Numbered from the stretch's first letter, positions 1 to 7,490 are shown. The stretch is DNA of 9,622 nt from Acidimicrobiia bacterium (GCA_025357995.1 JANYLF010000255.1:1-9622), one strand, 5' to 3'. Numbers and translations: made by a program. The notes: a model not told the origin generated them from the letters alone.

Positions 1-1
1 G

Positions 2-1231
2 CCGGCGACCCTCTCGATCATCACCAACGTGTTCCCACCGCACGAGCGCGGGCGCGCCATCGGCGTGTGGGCCGGCACCGCCGGGATTGGAGTGGCCCTC
101 GGACCACTCACGGGCGGATTCCTGCTCGGGCACTTCTACTGGGGTTCGATCTTCCTCGTGAACATCCCGATCGTGGTGTTCGGAGTGATCGCCGGTTTCC
201 TCCTCATCCCCACGAGCAAGGACCCGAGCGCACCGAAGCTCGACCCGTTCGGTGCGGTGCTCTCGATCGCCGCGTTGATGACGATCGTGTACGCGCTCAT
301 CGAAGCGCCCGACCGTGGGTGGACCGCACCGCTCACCCTCGCCACCGCGGCCGGTGGTTTCGTACTGCTCGGGATCTTCGTGTGGTGGGAGCGGCGGTCG
401 GATCACCCGATGCTCGACGTCGCGTTCTTCCGCAACCCCCGATTCAGCGCGGCGAACGCCGCGATCACCCTCACGTTCTTCGCGATGTTCGGATCGATCT
501 TCCTGTTGACGCAATACCTGCAGTTCACGAAGGGCTACACGCCACTCGAATCGGGCGTTCGGATGTTGCCGTACGCGATCACGATGATGATCGTCGCACC
601 GACGAGTTCGCGCGTGGTCGAGCGGTTCGGATCCAAGTTCACGGTCGCGCTGGGGCTCAGCTTCTCGGCGACGGCACTGCTGCTGATGACCCAGCTCACC
701 GTCGACACGTCGTACCTCAGCATCGCGTGGCGGTTCGTGATCCTCGCCGCCGGGATGGGTCTCGTGATGGCCCCCGCGACGGACTCCGTGATGGGCTCGC
801 TCCCGCTGGCCAAGGCCGGTGTGGGCTCGGCCGTGAACGACACCACCCGTCAGGTCGGTGGCGCGCTGGGCGTGGCGATCATCGGGAGTGTCGTGTCGTC
901 GGTGTACGGCAGCAAGATCCGTGACCACCTCGTGGGCAAGCCGGTGCCGAAGGCGGCGGTCGACGCGGCGAAGAACTCGCTCGGTGGTGCGTTCGGCGTG
1001 GCGAAGCAGCTCCCCAAGACGCCGATCCCGAACGCCAAAGAGCTGGCGGCCGGTTTGGTGCACACCGCGAACCAGGCGTTCGTCGAAGCGTTCCGATGGG
1101 GTTCGCGCGTCGGCGCCGTGATGCTGGTGCTCGGTGTGATGATCGTGCTCCGGTGGCTTCCGGCGCGTGCGCCCAGCATCGCGATCGCCGAGCAGACCCA
1201 CGAGCTCGAGGCGGAGGGCATCCTCGCGTGA
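2..1231 (+). CDS. MFS drug exporter, DHA2 (EmrB/QacA-like) family, 5'-truncated
   Basis: This is the C-terminal 409 residues of a proton-driven multidrug exporter of the inner membrane; the true start lies before the window. The fragment opens inside the antiporter motif region: a short loop with HERGRA is followed by the helix carrying motif C (GPLTGG), which marks drug:H+ antiporters. About ten hydrophobic segments follow, which together with the missing four fits the 14-helix DHA2 topology (usual length about 480-550 residues). Later conserved points include the LTQYLQ helix, the MLP...P segment, and a DTTRQVGGALG stretch before the penultimate helix, all typical of EmrB/QacA proteins. The last helix is followed by a short acidic cytoplasmic tail. 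The stop overlaps the start of the downstream TetR gene (GTGA), so the two are probably co-transcribed and the regulator likely controls the pump. Substrate cannot be predicted. Family call is confident. Confidence 0.93.
   Translation, partial: PATLSIITNVFPPHERGRAIGVWAGTAGIGVALGPLTGGFLLGHFYWGSIFLVNIPIVVFGVIAGFLLIPTSKDPSAPKLDPFGAVLSIAALMTIVYALIEAPDRGWTAPLTLATAAGGFVLLGIFVWWERRSDHPMLDVAFFRNPRFSAANAAITLTFFAMFGSIFLLTQYLQFTKGYTPLESGVRMLPYAITMMIVAPTSSRVVERFGSKFTVALGLSFSATALLLMTQLTVDTSYLSIAWRFVILAAGMGLVMAPATDSVMGSLPLAKAGVGSAVNDTTRQVGGALGVAIIGSVVSSVYGSKIRDHLVGKPVPKAAVDAAKNSLGGAFGVAKQLPKTPIPNAKELAAGLVHTANQAFVEAFRWGSRVGAVMLVLGVMIVLRWLPARAPSIAIAEQTHELEAEGILA
1213..1218 (+). promoter_or_regulatory. Ribosome-binding site that decides the tetR start
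   Basis: GGAGGG lies 9 nt before GTG 1228, inside the end of the exporter gene. The next in-frame candidate, ATG 1243, has only a weak GGAAG 2 nt away. This supports the GTG start and the GTGA stop/start overlap with the exporter. Confidence 0.6.
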
Positions 1232-1812
1232 CTCCGGAAGCGATGCGAGAGATCGCGAAGGTCGGCCGACCTCGCAGCTGCGAGGCCGATGCCGCGATTC
1301 TCGACGCCGCGACGGAGCTCTTCTGTGAGCTCGGGTACGACGGGCTCTCGATCGAAGGCGTCGCGGCAAAGGCCGGTGTCGGCAAGACCACGATCTACCG
1401 TCGCTACCCCACCAAGCTCGACTTGGTGATGGCCGCGTCGATCCACATGGGCGCGGGAAAGATTCCGGCGGTCGAAACCGGTGAGCTGCGCGCAGACCTG
1501 ATCTCCATCGCGCAGTCGTACGTCCACATGCTCACGGCAACCACCGTCGGGCGCGCGATCCCCATGATGATCGTGGCGAAAGGCCAAAATCCGGAGTTGG
1601 CCGCGGCCCACGATGCGTACGTTGCGAGCCGACGCTTGGTGTCGATCGGTGTGATCCGGCGGGCGATGGACCGCGGCGACCTCCCGGCCGACACGGATCC
1701 GGACCTGGTCAGTGATCTGTTGACGGGCCCGATCTTCGTCCGCGTGTTCGTGACCGGTCAGCCGGTTACTCCGCGCTACGTCGAAGAACTCGTCGACGCG
1801 ATTCTCAGCTGA
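1228..1812 (+). CDS. TetR/AcrR-family transcriptional regulator linked to the exporter
   Basis: A 194-residue DNA-binding repressor of standard TetR length. Residues about 22-70 form the N-terminal TetR domain: a first helix ILDAATELF, then the helix-turn-helix around SIEGVAAKAGVGKTTIYRRY, followed by the usual PTKLDLV. The rest (about 75-194) is the variable ligand-binding and dimerisation part, resembling the TetR_C_11-type C-terminal domain with a PEL...HDAYV helix. GTG 1228 is chosen because it overlaps the exporter stop (GTGA) and has a good GGAGGG 9 nt upstream; ATG 1243 would remove only five residues. An exporter followed by its own TetR gene suggests a substrate-responsive repressor of the operon (inference). 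Its operator would lie upstream of the exporter, outside this window. The 3' end, including the stop codon, is part of a tandem repeat/hairpin shared with the convergent kgd gene. Confidence 0.9.
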   Translation: MTPEAMREIAKVGRPRSCEADAAILDAATELFCELGYDGLSIEGVAAKAGVGKTTIYRRYPTKLDLVMAASIHMGAGKIPAVETGELRADLISIAQSYVHMLTATTVGRAIPMMIVAKGQNPELAAAHDAYVASRRLVSIGVIRRAMDRGDLPADTDPDLVSDLLTGPIFVRVFVTGQPVTPRYVEELVDAILS

Positions 1813-1842
1813 GACGGCTCAGGTGAGACCTCTCAGTTGAGA
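1803..1842. terminator. Bidirectional hairpin made of three 14-bp tandem repeats
   Basis: Three copies of CTCAGNTGAG start at 1804, 1818 and 1832, exactly 14 bp apart; the variable base is C, G and T in turn, and each is followed by A and three further bases. The first copy sits in a perfect 12-bp palindrome (1803-1814). The outer copies pair with each other over 12 positions (one G-U in the + transcript), and the middle copy folds back on itself between them, giving one long stem from 1803 to 1842. It contains both stop codons: tetR TGA 1810-1812 and kgd TGA 1835-1833. There is no T-tract on either side, so this is not a canonical intrinsic terminator. It is best read as a bidirectional terminator or 3'-end protecting structure between convergent genes; a protein-binding array is an alternative. 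Confidence 0.6.
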
Positions 1843-4800
1843 TCGGCGAAGGCGTCGAGGAAGAGTTGTTCCTGCTCGCGGTCGTGGACGGTGGAGCTCC
1901 CACTCGCGGGGCTCGGTGAGGGCGGGCGGGTGACGTGGCGCAGGCGCGCCTGATCGCGCAGGATCCGATGGAGCTTGCCGTGTACGAAGTTCCACGCACC
2001 CATGTTTCCAGGCTCTTCTTGTACCCAGAACACTTCGTCGCAGTCGGTGTACTTCTCGGCGAGTGCGATGAGTTGGTTCTCCGGCCACGGGTAGAGCTGT
2101 TCCACGCGGATCACCGCGACGGGCGCGCCGAGCTCGTCGCGGCGGTCCATCAACTCGTGCGCCACCTTGCCGGAGCACAACAGGACGCGCTGCACCAACG
2201 CGGGGTCGATGGAGAGACGCGGGTCGTCGAGGATCTCCTGAAAGCTGCCGGACTCGAACGCGGAGACCGGTGAACGCGTGGCGGCCACGCGCAGGTACTT
2301 CTTCGGGGTGAAGCACACCAACGGCTTCCGCGCCGGCGCGTGAATCTGACGACGCAGGAGATGGAAGTACTGCGCGGAGGTGGTGGGGTAACACACGCGT
2401 AGGTTGTTTTCCGCGCAGAGCGCGAGGAAGCGTTCGATCCGCGCGCTGGAGTGCTCGGGTCCCTGACCTTCGAAGCCATGGGGGAGCAGGAGTGAGAGCC
2501 GTGACTGCTGGCCCCATTTGTCTTCGGCGGCCACGATGAACTGGTCGACGATGATCTGTGCGCCGTTGATGAAGTCGCCGAACTGTGCCTCCCACCCGAC
2601 CCACGCCTCGGCGTCGGCGACCGAGTATCCGTATTCGAAGCCGAGCGCGGCGTACTCGGAGAGCACGGAGTCGAAGAGCATCACGGGCGCCTGGTCTTCC
2701 GTGATGTGTCGCAACGGCGCGAACTCGGACTCGTTCTCGGCATCGACGAGGACACCGTGGCGTTGGCTGAACGTGCCGCGCCGGGTGTCCTGGCCGGCGA
2801 GGCGAACGGGCGTGCCCTCGACCGCGAGTGAGCCGAACGCGAGCGCCTCGCCGAGTGCCCAATCGATCTGGTCCGTGGCGAAGTCGGTGGCGCGAGCGCG
2901 CAGGATCTTTTCCAGCTTGGGGCTCACGTGGAAGTCGTCCGGCCAGCCGACGAGCGCGTCCACGATTCGGGCCAACCTTGATCGAGGCACGCCCGTGTCG
3001 ACCGCAGTTTCCACTTCGTCGGCCACCACGACGTTGACCGGGATGGTTGGCGGCCCGGATTGGTGCGTCTCGTCGAACGCGTGGTCGAGGCGTCCATGAA
3101 AGTCTTCGAGTGCAGCTTCGGCCTCGGCCAACGTGAAGTCGCCGCGGTTCACGAGGGTCTCTGTGTAGAGCTTGCGCACACTGCGCCGCGCACGGATGAG
3201 CTCGTACATCTTCGGTTGGGTGAACGCGGGCTCGTCGCCCTCGTTGTGGCCGTAGCGGCGGTAACACACCATGTCGACCACGATGTCCTTGCGGAACGTC
3301 TGGCGGAACTCGTACGCGAGTTGCACAACGCGCACGCAGGCCTCGGGGTCGTCGCCGTTCACGTGGAAGATCGGCGCCTGCACCATCTTGGCGACGTCGG
3401 TCGCGTACACGCCGGAGCGACCCAGCTCTGGCGCGGTCGTGAAGCCGAGTTGGTTGTTCACCACGATGTGGACGGTGCCGCCGACTTCGTAGCCGGGAAC
3501 CTCCGAGAGGTTGAGCGTCTCGGCCACCACGCCTTGGCCCGCGAACGCGGCGTCGCCGTGAACCAAGACGGGAAGCACATGACAGCGTTCGCTGTCGTCG
3601 ATGCGGTCGCCTTTGGCTCGAGCCATGCCTTCCACGACTGGGTCGACGGCTTCGAGGTGACTCGGGTTCGACGCGAGCGAGACGGTCATCTGGCGGCCAG
3701 ACGGCGCGGTGTGAGTACCGGTCGCGCCCACGTGGTACTTGACGTCGCCCGATCCCTGGACCGATGACGGATCGAGCGCGCCTTCGAACTCGCGGAAGAT
3801 CTGCCCGTAGCTCTTGCCGACGGTGTTGACGAGCACATTCAAGCGACCGCGGTGGGCCGTCCCCAGTACCGCTTCGGCCATGCCGCCGTCCGCCGCGACG
3901 GTGAGGAGCGCGTCGAGCATCGGAATCAACGACTCCGCGCCTTCGAGACTGAACCGCTTCTGGCCGAGGTACTTCTTCTGGAGGAATCCTTCGAACGCTT
4001 CGGCCGCGTTCAGCCGGTCGAGGATGCGGCGCTGCACCGCGGGATCCGGTGCGGGTGGCGCAACCTCGACGCGCGTCTGAATCCAGGCTTTCTGCTCAGG
4101 ATCCTGGATGTGCATGTACTCCACGCCCACGGTGCGCGCGTACGCGTCGCGCAGCATGCCGAGGATCTCGCGGAGGGGCATCGACCGGCGGCCCAGCGCG
4201 CCCGCGCCGAGACTCCCGACGGGGAACTCGCGGTCGAGATCCCAGATGCTCAGACCATGCTCGTTGAGGTCGAGTTCGGGATGCGTGTCCGGCTCGTTGC
4301 GGCCGAGCGGATCAAGGTTGGCGATGAGATGCCCGCGCACGCGATACATGTTGATGAGTTGGTGGACGTGCACCACCTTCTCGTTGTGCGCGGCTTCGTC
4401 GTCGAGCGAGCTCACGTCGGTGCTCCAGCGGGCCGGTTCGTACGGAACGCCGAAACTGTGGAAGATGCTGTCGTAGAAGTCGTGCGCGCCGAGCAGCAGG
4501 TCGTGAATCGCGCGGAGGAACTCTCCGCTCTCCGCGCCCTGGATCACTCGGTGGTCGTAGGTGCTGGTGAGGGTGATGACCTTGCTGATGCCGAGCCGAG
4601 CGATGGTGTGCACGTCGGCGCCTTCGTACTCGGCGGGGTAGCCGATCGCGCCGACACCGAGAATAAATCCCTGGCCGGGCATGAGGCGCGGCACCGAATG
4701 GACGGTGCCGATCGTGCCAGGGTTGGTGATGGTACCGGTCGTGCCGGCGAAATCGTCGGGCGTGATGCCGCCGGTGCGGACCTTGCGGATCATCTCCTCG

Positions 4801-5483
4801 TACACCGCGAAGAATCCCGCGAATTCGAGCGCGTCGACGCCTTTGAGGTTGGGCACGAGGAGCGTGCGGGAACCGTCGGATTTCGCGACGTCGACCGCGA
4901 GACCGAGGTTGATGTGATCGTGACGCACCACAACCGGCGCGCCGTTCTCTACGCCGTAGCCCGAACCCATCGCGGGAACCTGGCCGACGGCGCGCACCGC
5001 CGCGTACGCGATCAGATGGGTGAAGCTCACCTTCCCGCGTGCGGTGCGACTCAGGTGGTTGTTGAGAATCTGGCGGTTGACTTCGAGCAACTTCGCCGGC
5101 ACGTTGCGAACCGACGTAGCGGTTGGCACGCCGAGGCTCGCTTCCATGTTCTCGACGATGCGCGCGGCCGCGCCACGGATGGGTTTCGACGCTTCACCCT
5201 CGAGCACAAGCGGGGGATTGCCAATGGGACGAGCCGGCTCGACCGGAGGTTCCTGGCGGATGGTGACCGACGGCGCTGATGGAGTGGCCGGGGCCTCCGG
5301 CGTGTCCGTCGTGGGTATCGGGACGTCGCCGTTCGTGGTTTTCGCACTGGATCCGGCGGGCGTGTAGTCGGCGAAGAACTCCTGCCACGCCGGCGCGACC
5401 GAGGTCGGATCGGCCACGAACTGGCGGTACATCTCCTCGACGAGTCCGGAGTTCGGGCCGAGGTCCTCGAAAGTGTTGGTCAC
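1833..5483 (-). CDS. kgd: Multifunctional 2-oxoglutarate dehydrogenase E1/E2 (2-oxoglutarate decarboxylase, Kgd type)
   Basis: A 1216-residue cytosolic thiamine-diphosphate enzyme of the TCA cycle that decarboxylates 2-oxoglutarate and transfers the succinyl group within the oxoglutarate dehydrogenase system. The layout is the actinobacterial fusion. Residues 10-40 are the E1 N-terminal helix (LVEEMYRQF...FFADY). Residues about 41-100 are a Pro/Ala/Thr-rich linker with no lipoyl domain. Residues about 101-335 are an E2-type succinyltransferase core with the active-site motif DHRVIQGAESG (310-320). From about 365 onward is the E1 core: HRGRLN (544-549), SNPSHLEAVDP (605-615), the ThDP/Mg site from GDAAFAGQG (643-651) to NN (676-677), and RRYGHNEGDEP (742-752). 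The C-terminal transketolase-like part holds GQDTRRGTFSQRH (897-909). Length matches known Kgd proteins (about 1230). The start is GTG, supported by alignment with the family N-terminus and by a TANNNT box 7 nt upstream. In mycobacteria this enzyme is inhibited by the FHA protein GarA; garA is not seen here. Confidence 0.97.
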   Translation of the reverse strand: MTNTFEDLGPNSGLVEEMYRQFVADPTSVAPAWQEFFADYTPAGSSAKTTNGDVPIPTTDTPEAPATPSAPSVTIRQEPPVEPARPIGNPPLVLEGEASKPIRGAAARIVENMEASLGVPTATSVRNVPAKLLEVNRQILNNHLSRTARGKVSFTHLIAYAAVRAVGQVPAMGSGYGVENGAPVVVRHDHINLGLAVDVAKSDGSRTLLVPNLKGVDALEFAGFFAVYEEMIRKVRTGGITPDDFAGTTGTITNPGTIGTVHSVPRLMPGQGFILGVGAIGYPAEYEGADVHTIARLGISKVITLTSTYDHRVIQGAESGEFLRAIHDLLLGAHDFYDSIFHSFGVPYEPARWSTDVSSLDDEAAHNEKVVHVHQLINMYRVRGHLIANLDPLGRNEPDTHPELDLNEHGLSIWDLDREFPVGSLGAGALGRRSMPLREILGMLRDAYARTVGVEYMHIQDPEQKAWIQTRVEVAPPAPDPAVQRRILDRLNAAEAFEGFLQKKYLGQKRFSLEGAESLIPMLDALLTVAADGGMAEAVLGTAHRGRLNVLVNTVGKSYGQIFREFEGALDPSSVQGSGDVKYHVGATGTHTAPSGRQMTVSLASNPSHLEAVDPVVEGMARAKGDRIDDSERCHVLPVLVHGDAAFAGQGVVAETLNLSEVPGYEVGGTVHIVVNNQLGFTTAPELGRSGVYATDVAKMVQAPIFHVNGDDPEACVRVVQLAYEFRQTFRKDIVVDMVCYRRYGHNEGDEPAFTQPKMYELIRARRSVRKLYTETLVNRGDFTLAEAEAALEDFHGRLDHAFDETHQSGPPTIPVNVVVADEVETAVDTGVPRSRLARIVDALVGWPDDFHVSPKLEKILRARATDFATDQIDWALGEALAFGSLAVEGTPVRLAGQDTRRGTFSQRHGVLVDAENESEFAPLRHITEDQAPVMLFDSVLSEYAALGFEYGYSVADAEAWVGWEAQFGDFINGAQIIVDQFIVAAEDKWGQQSRLSLLLPHGFEGQGPEHSSARIERFLALCAENNLRVCYPTTSAQYFHLLRRQIHAPARKPLVCFTPKKYLRVAATRSPVSAFESGSFQEILDDPRLSIDPALVQRVLLCSGKVAHELMDRRDELGAPVAVIRVEQLYPWPENQLIALAEKYTDCDEVFWVQEEPGNMGAWNFVHGKLHRILRDQARLRHVTRPPSPSPASGSSTVHDREQEQLFLDAFADLN

Positions 5484-5496
5484 ACGTCCGAGGCTA
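5484..5496 (-). promoter_or_regulatory. Candidate -10 box for a leaderless kgd transcript
   Basis: TAGCCT (5496-5491, - strand) fits the actinobacterial TANNNT -10 consensus and ends 7 nt before the GTG at 5483, so transcription would begin at or within a base or two of the start codon. No -35 resembling TTGACA is visible. A GAGGGG at 5502-5497 could instead serve as a Shine-Dalgarno, but its 13-nt spacing is long. The box lies inside a short inverted repeat (5489-5503). Confidence 0.45.
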
Positions 5497-5503
5497 CCCC
5501 TCG
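5489..5503. repeat. Short inverted repeat over the kgd -10 box
   Basis: CGAGG and CCTCG flank a 5-bp spacer (CTACC), and the spacer carries part of the predicted kgd -10 hexamer. It could be a small operator or a weak hairpin after the DAHP synthase gene. Five-base arms in GC-rich DNA occur often by chance, so this is a low-confidence note. The remaining part of the 75-nt gap between the two genes shows no convincing terminator. Confidence 0.2.
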
Positions 5504-5558
5504 CGTTTCCCGACGGCCCGAGGCGCGTCCGCCAACGAACTACTCATGGACGAGATGC

Positions 5559-6911
5559 TCAGCGACGGAGGAGTTCGGCGGTCTGGAATGCGAGGTCGAG
5601 CGACTGGCGAGCATTGAGTCGCGGATCGCACATCGTCTCGTACCGCTGTTCCAGGTGATCGCCGAGCACTTCGTCGGTGCCGCCGAGGCACTCGGTCACG
5701 TTCTCGCCCGTGAGCTCGACGTGTACGCCACCGGGCCACACGCCCGCGTTGTTGCATGCAGTGAAGAAGCCGCGCAGCTCGCTCATCACGTCGTCGAACC
5801 GCCGGGTCTTGACGCCGCTCGAGTGCGTGAACGTGTTGCCGTGCATCGGGTCACAGGCCCACACGACTGGATGGCCGGATTCGCGCACGGCATCGATCAA
5901 CGGTGGCAGCAGCTCACTCACCCGGTCCTTGCCCATGCGGCTGATCAGCATCAGCTTGCCGGCGCGGGCGTCGGGGTTGAGTCGCTTGCACAATGCGAGA
6001 ACTTCGTCGGGTTCGGTCGTCGGTCCGAGCTTCACGCCGACCGGATTCTCTACTCCGGCAAGGAACTCCACGTGCGCGCCGTCGAGCTGGCGGGTGCGGT
6101 CGCCGATCCACAACAAGTGTGCGGAACAGTCGTACCAATCGCCGGTGATCGAGTCCTGACGGGTGAGCGCCTCCTCGTAGTCGAGCAGGAGCGCCTCGTG
6201 CGATGTGTAGCAATCCACCTGGTGGAGTTGGAACTCCGCGTTGAGATCGATGCCGCATGCGGTCATGAACCGCAGCGCGCGTTCGATCTCCGCGGCCAGG
6301 CTTTCGTAGCGGCGTCCCTCGGGGCTCGCGGTCACGAAGTCTTGGTTCCACGCGTGGGCTTGGGCGAGGTCGGCGTACCCACCCTTGGTCAGCGCGCGCA
6401 GCAAGTTCAACGTGGAGGCCGATTGGTGGTAGCCGCGCAGCAACCGTGTGGGATCTGGGGCGCGCGACTCGGCGTCGAACGCGATGTCGTTCACCATGTC
6501 GCCGCGAAAGCTCGGAAGCTCGACTCCGTCGCGCACCTCGGTGTTCGACGAGCGGGGCTTCGCGAACTGTCCGGCGATGCGGCCGATCTTCACCGTCGGG
6601 ACGCCGGCGCCGTAGGTGAGCACCACCGACATCTGCAGGATGATCTTGAGCTTGTCGCGGATGCCGTTGGCCGAGAACGCGCCGAACGCCTCGGCACAGT
6701 CGCCAGCTTGGAGGACGAACGCCTTGCCCTCACTCGCGAGCGCGAGGGATTCGGTGAGTGTGCGGGCTTCGCCGGCGAAGACGAGCGGCGGGATCGATGC
6801 GAGTTCGTCGACCACCGCGCGCAACGGAGCTTCCGGCCAGTCGGGGTGTTGCGCGACGGGTCGGGTGCGCCACGATGCGGGAGTCCAGGGTTGTTCCGGT
6901 GTGACGGCCAT
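5559..6911 (-). CDS. aroG: Class II 3-deoxy-7-phosphoheptulonate (DAHP) synthase
   Basis: A 450-residue cytosolic enzyme for the first step of the shikimate pathway: phosphoenolpyruvate plus erythrose 4-phosphate gives DAHP and phosphate. It is the plant/mycobacterial class II type, not the E. coli AroFGH type. Metal ligands expected for the family are present: Cys72 in QAGDCAEAF, His357 in DPMHGNT, Glu399 in HVELTGENVTEC and Asp429 in MCDPRLN. Other family blocks are KIGRIAGQFAKPRS (108-121), RGDMVND, RGYHQSA and GVKLGP. Length fits (the M. tuberculosis enzyme is 462). The reading frame stays open far upstream through the neighbouring gene, but ATG 6911 (MAVTPEQPW) matches the family N-terminus and sits 2 nt after the pafE stop. 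No Shine-Dalgarno is visible, so translation may depend on coupling to pafE. The symbol follows mycobacterial use; aroF is also used for this class. Feedback control by aromatic amino acids is known in mycobacteria but cannot be judged here. Confidence 0.96.
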   Translation of the reverse strand: MAVTPEQPWTPASWRTRPVAQHPDWPEAPLRAVVDELASIPPLVFAGEARTLTESLALASEGKAFVLQAGDCAEAFGAFSANGIRDKLKIILQMSVVLTYGAGVPTVKIGRIAGQFAKPRSSNTEVRDGVELPSFRGDMVNDIAFDAESRAPDPTRLLRGYHQSASTLNLLRALTKGGYADLAQAHAWNQDFVTASPEGRRYESLAAEIERALRFMTACGIDLNAEFQLHQVDCYTSHEALLLDYEEALTRQDSITGDWYDCSAHLLWIGDRTRQLDGAHVEFLAGVENPVGVKLGPTTEPDEVLALCKRLNPDARAGKLMLISRMGKDRVSELLPPLIDAVRESGHPVVWACDPMHGNTFTHSSGVKTRRFDDVMSELRGFFTACNNAGVWPGGVHVELTGENVTECLGGTDEVLGDHLEQRYETMCDPRLNARQSLDLAFQTAELLRR

Positions 6912-6913
6912 GG

Positions 6914-7456
6914 CTAGAGGTACTGACCCGGCGCGTGTTCCCCGGGCGGCGCAGCGCCGGGCGCTCCGTCCGGCGCGCCGATCTCGAGTGCGTGACGACG
7001 GCGCATCTCTTCGAACTGTTGCTGGGCCATCGTCTGTTGGGTGAACAGCGTGGCCTGGATGCCGTGAAACAGGCCTTCGAGCCATCCCACGAGCTGGGCT
7101 TGCGCGATCCGGAGCTCCGAGTCGGTCGGGGTCTCGGCCGAGAACGGGAGGAACACAGTGCTGAGCTCTTGTTGCAGCTCGGGGGAGAGGATCTCGTGGA
7201 GCTCGCGCAGCGATCGCTCCTGGATCTCGCGCAGCGCCCGCCGGCCGGCATCGTCGAGCGGCGCGCGCCGAACCTCGTCGAGCATGGCTCGGACCATCGA
7301 CGCGATCCGGATCAGCTTTGTGGGCCGCAGTACCTGCTCGTCGACCTCCGGGAGGCCGGGTGCCGGCGCGTCGCCGTTGGCCGCCACGCCGTCCGGGAGG
7401 ACCGCGCTCGCCAACGCGACTTCCGGCACGACCGGATGGGCTTCGGGGCTGGGCAT
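6914..7456 (-). CDS. bpa: Bacterial proteasome activator PafE/Bpa
   Basis: This 180-residue protein matches the ATP-independent activator that forms a ring on the 20S proteasome and lets it degrade unfolded substrates without Mpa or pupylation. A variable, Pro/Ala/Val-rich N-terminus (about 1-43) precedes a four-helix-bundle core (about 44-155) with KLIRIASMVRAMLDEVR, REIQERSLREL and the highly conserved LRIAQAQLVGWLEGLFHGIQ (115-134). A flexible Gly/Pro/Ala linker leads to the C-terminal GQYL (177-180), the motif that docks into pockets of the proteasome alpha ring. Length is close to the mycobacterial protein (174). Start choice: ATG 7456 has a TANNNT box 7 nt upstream; GTG 7465 would add three residues, and neither has a Shine-Dalgarno. 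The stop lies 2 nt before the DAHP synthase ATG, so the two are almost certainly one transcript. Implication: the genome should encode prcB/prcA, which are not in this window. Confidence 0.93.
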   Translation of the reverse strand: MPSPEAHPVVPEVALASAVLPDGVAANGDAPAPGLPEVDEQVLRPTKLIRIASMVRAMLDEVRRAPLDDAGRRALREIQERSLRELHEILSPELQQELSTVFLPFSAETPTDSELRIAQAQLVGWLEGLFHGIQATLFTQQTMAQQQFEEMRRRHALEIGAPDGAPGAAPPGEHAPGQYL

Positions 7457-7469
7457 TGGGTCCACGATA
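7457..7469 (-). promoter_or_regulatory. Candidate -10 box for a leaderless bpa transcript
   Basis: TATCGT (7469-7464, - strand) fits TANNNT and ends 7 nt before ATG 7456. The spacing equals that before kgd and the second tetR, and no Shine-Dalgarno is present. A -35 is not clear: CGGACC at 7492-7487 is at the right distance but poor. If real, this promoter drives bpa and the DAHP synthase gene and makes ATG 7456, not GTG 7465, the start. Confidence 0.45.
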
Positions 7470-7490
7470 CCGGCCGACCGGTGGACGGTC
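7469..7490. repeat. Overlapping inverted repeats between SDR and bpa genes
   Basis: Two perfect 5-bp-arm inverted repeats overlap here: ACCGG/CCGGT around a 4-bp centre (7469-7482), and GACCG/CGGTC around a 5-bp centre (7476-7490). They fill much of the 72-nt gap between the SDR stop and the bpa ATG and touch the bpa -10 box. They may form a weak terminator for the SDR transcript or an operator for bpa. There is no T-tract, and arms this short are expected by chance in such DNA, so confidence is low. Confidence 0.25.

Noticed and set aside
760..800. Repeated GTGATGG words in the exporter
   Set aside because: Short repeats explained by similar codons in a Gly/Met/Val-rich membrane helix; no regular period.
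67..924. Second + strand open frame (285 codons) inside the exporter gene
   Set aside because: Out-of-frame shadow: Arg/His/Asp-rich translation with none of the membrane segments expected, while the overlapping frame is a clear MFS exporter.
1181..1188. GCGATCGC octamer (same as the cyanobacterial HIP1 palindrome)
   Set aside because: A single copy encoding ordinary exporter residues; expected by chance in GC-rich DNA, and nothing else here is cyanobacterial.
3852..5279. Long + strand open frame (475 codons) opposite kgd
   Set aside because: Antisense shadow of a GC-rich coding gene; the translation is low-complexity and His/Arg/Val-rich with no domain pattern, while kgd on the other strand is complete and conserved.
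5655..6917. Long + strand open frame (420 codons) opposite the DAHP synthase gene
   Set aside because: Same antisense effect; no recognisable motifs, and the opposite strand holds all catalytic residues of a known enzyme.
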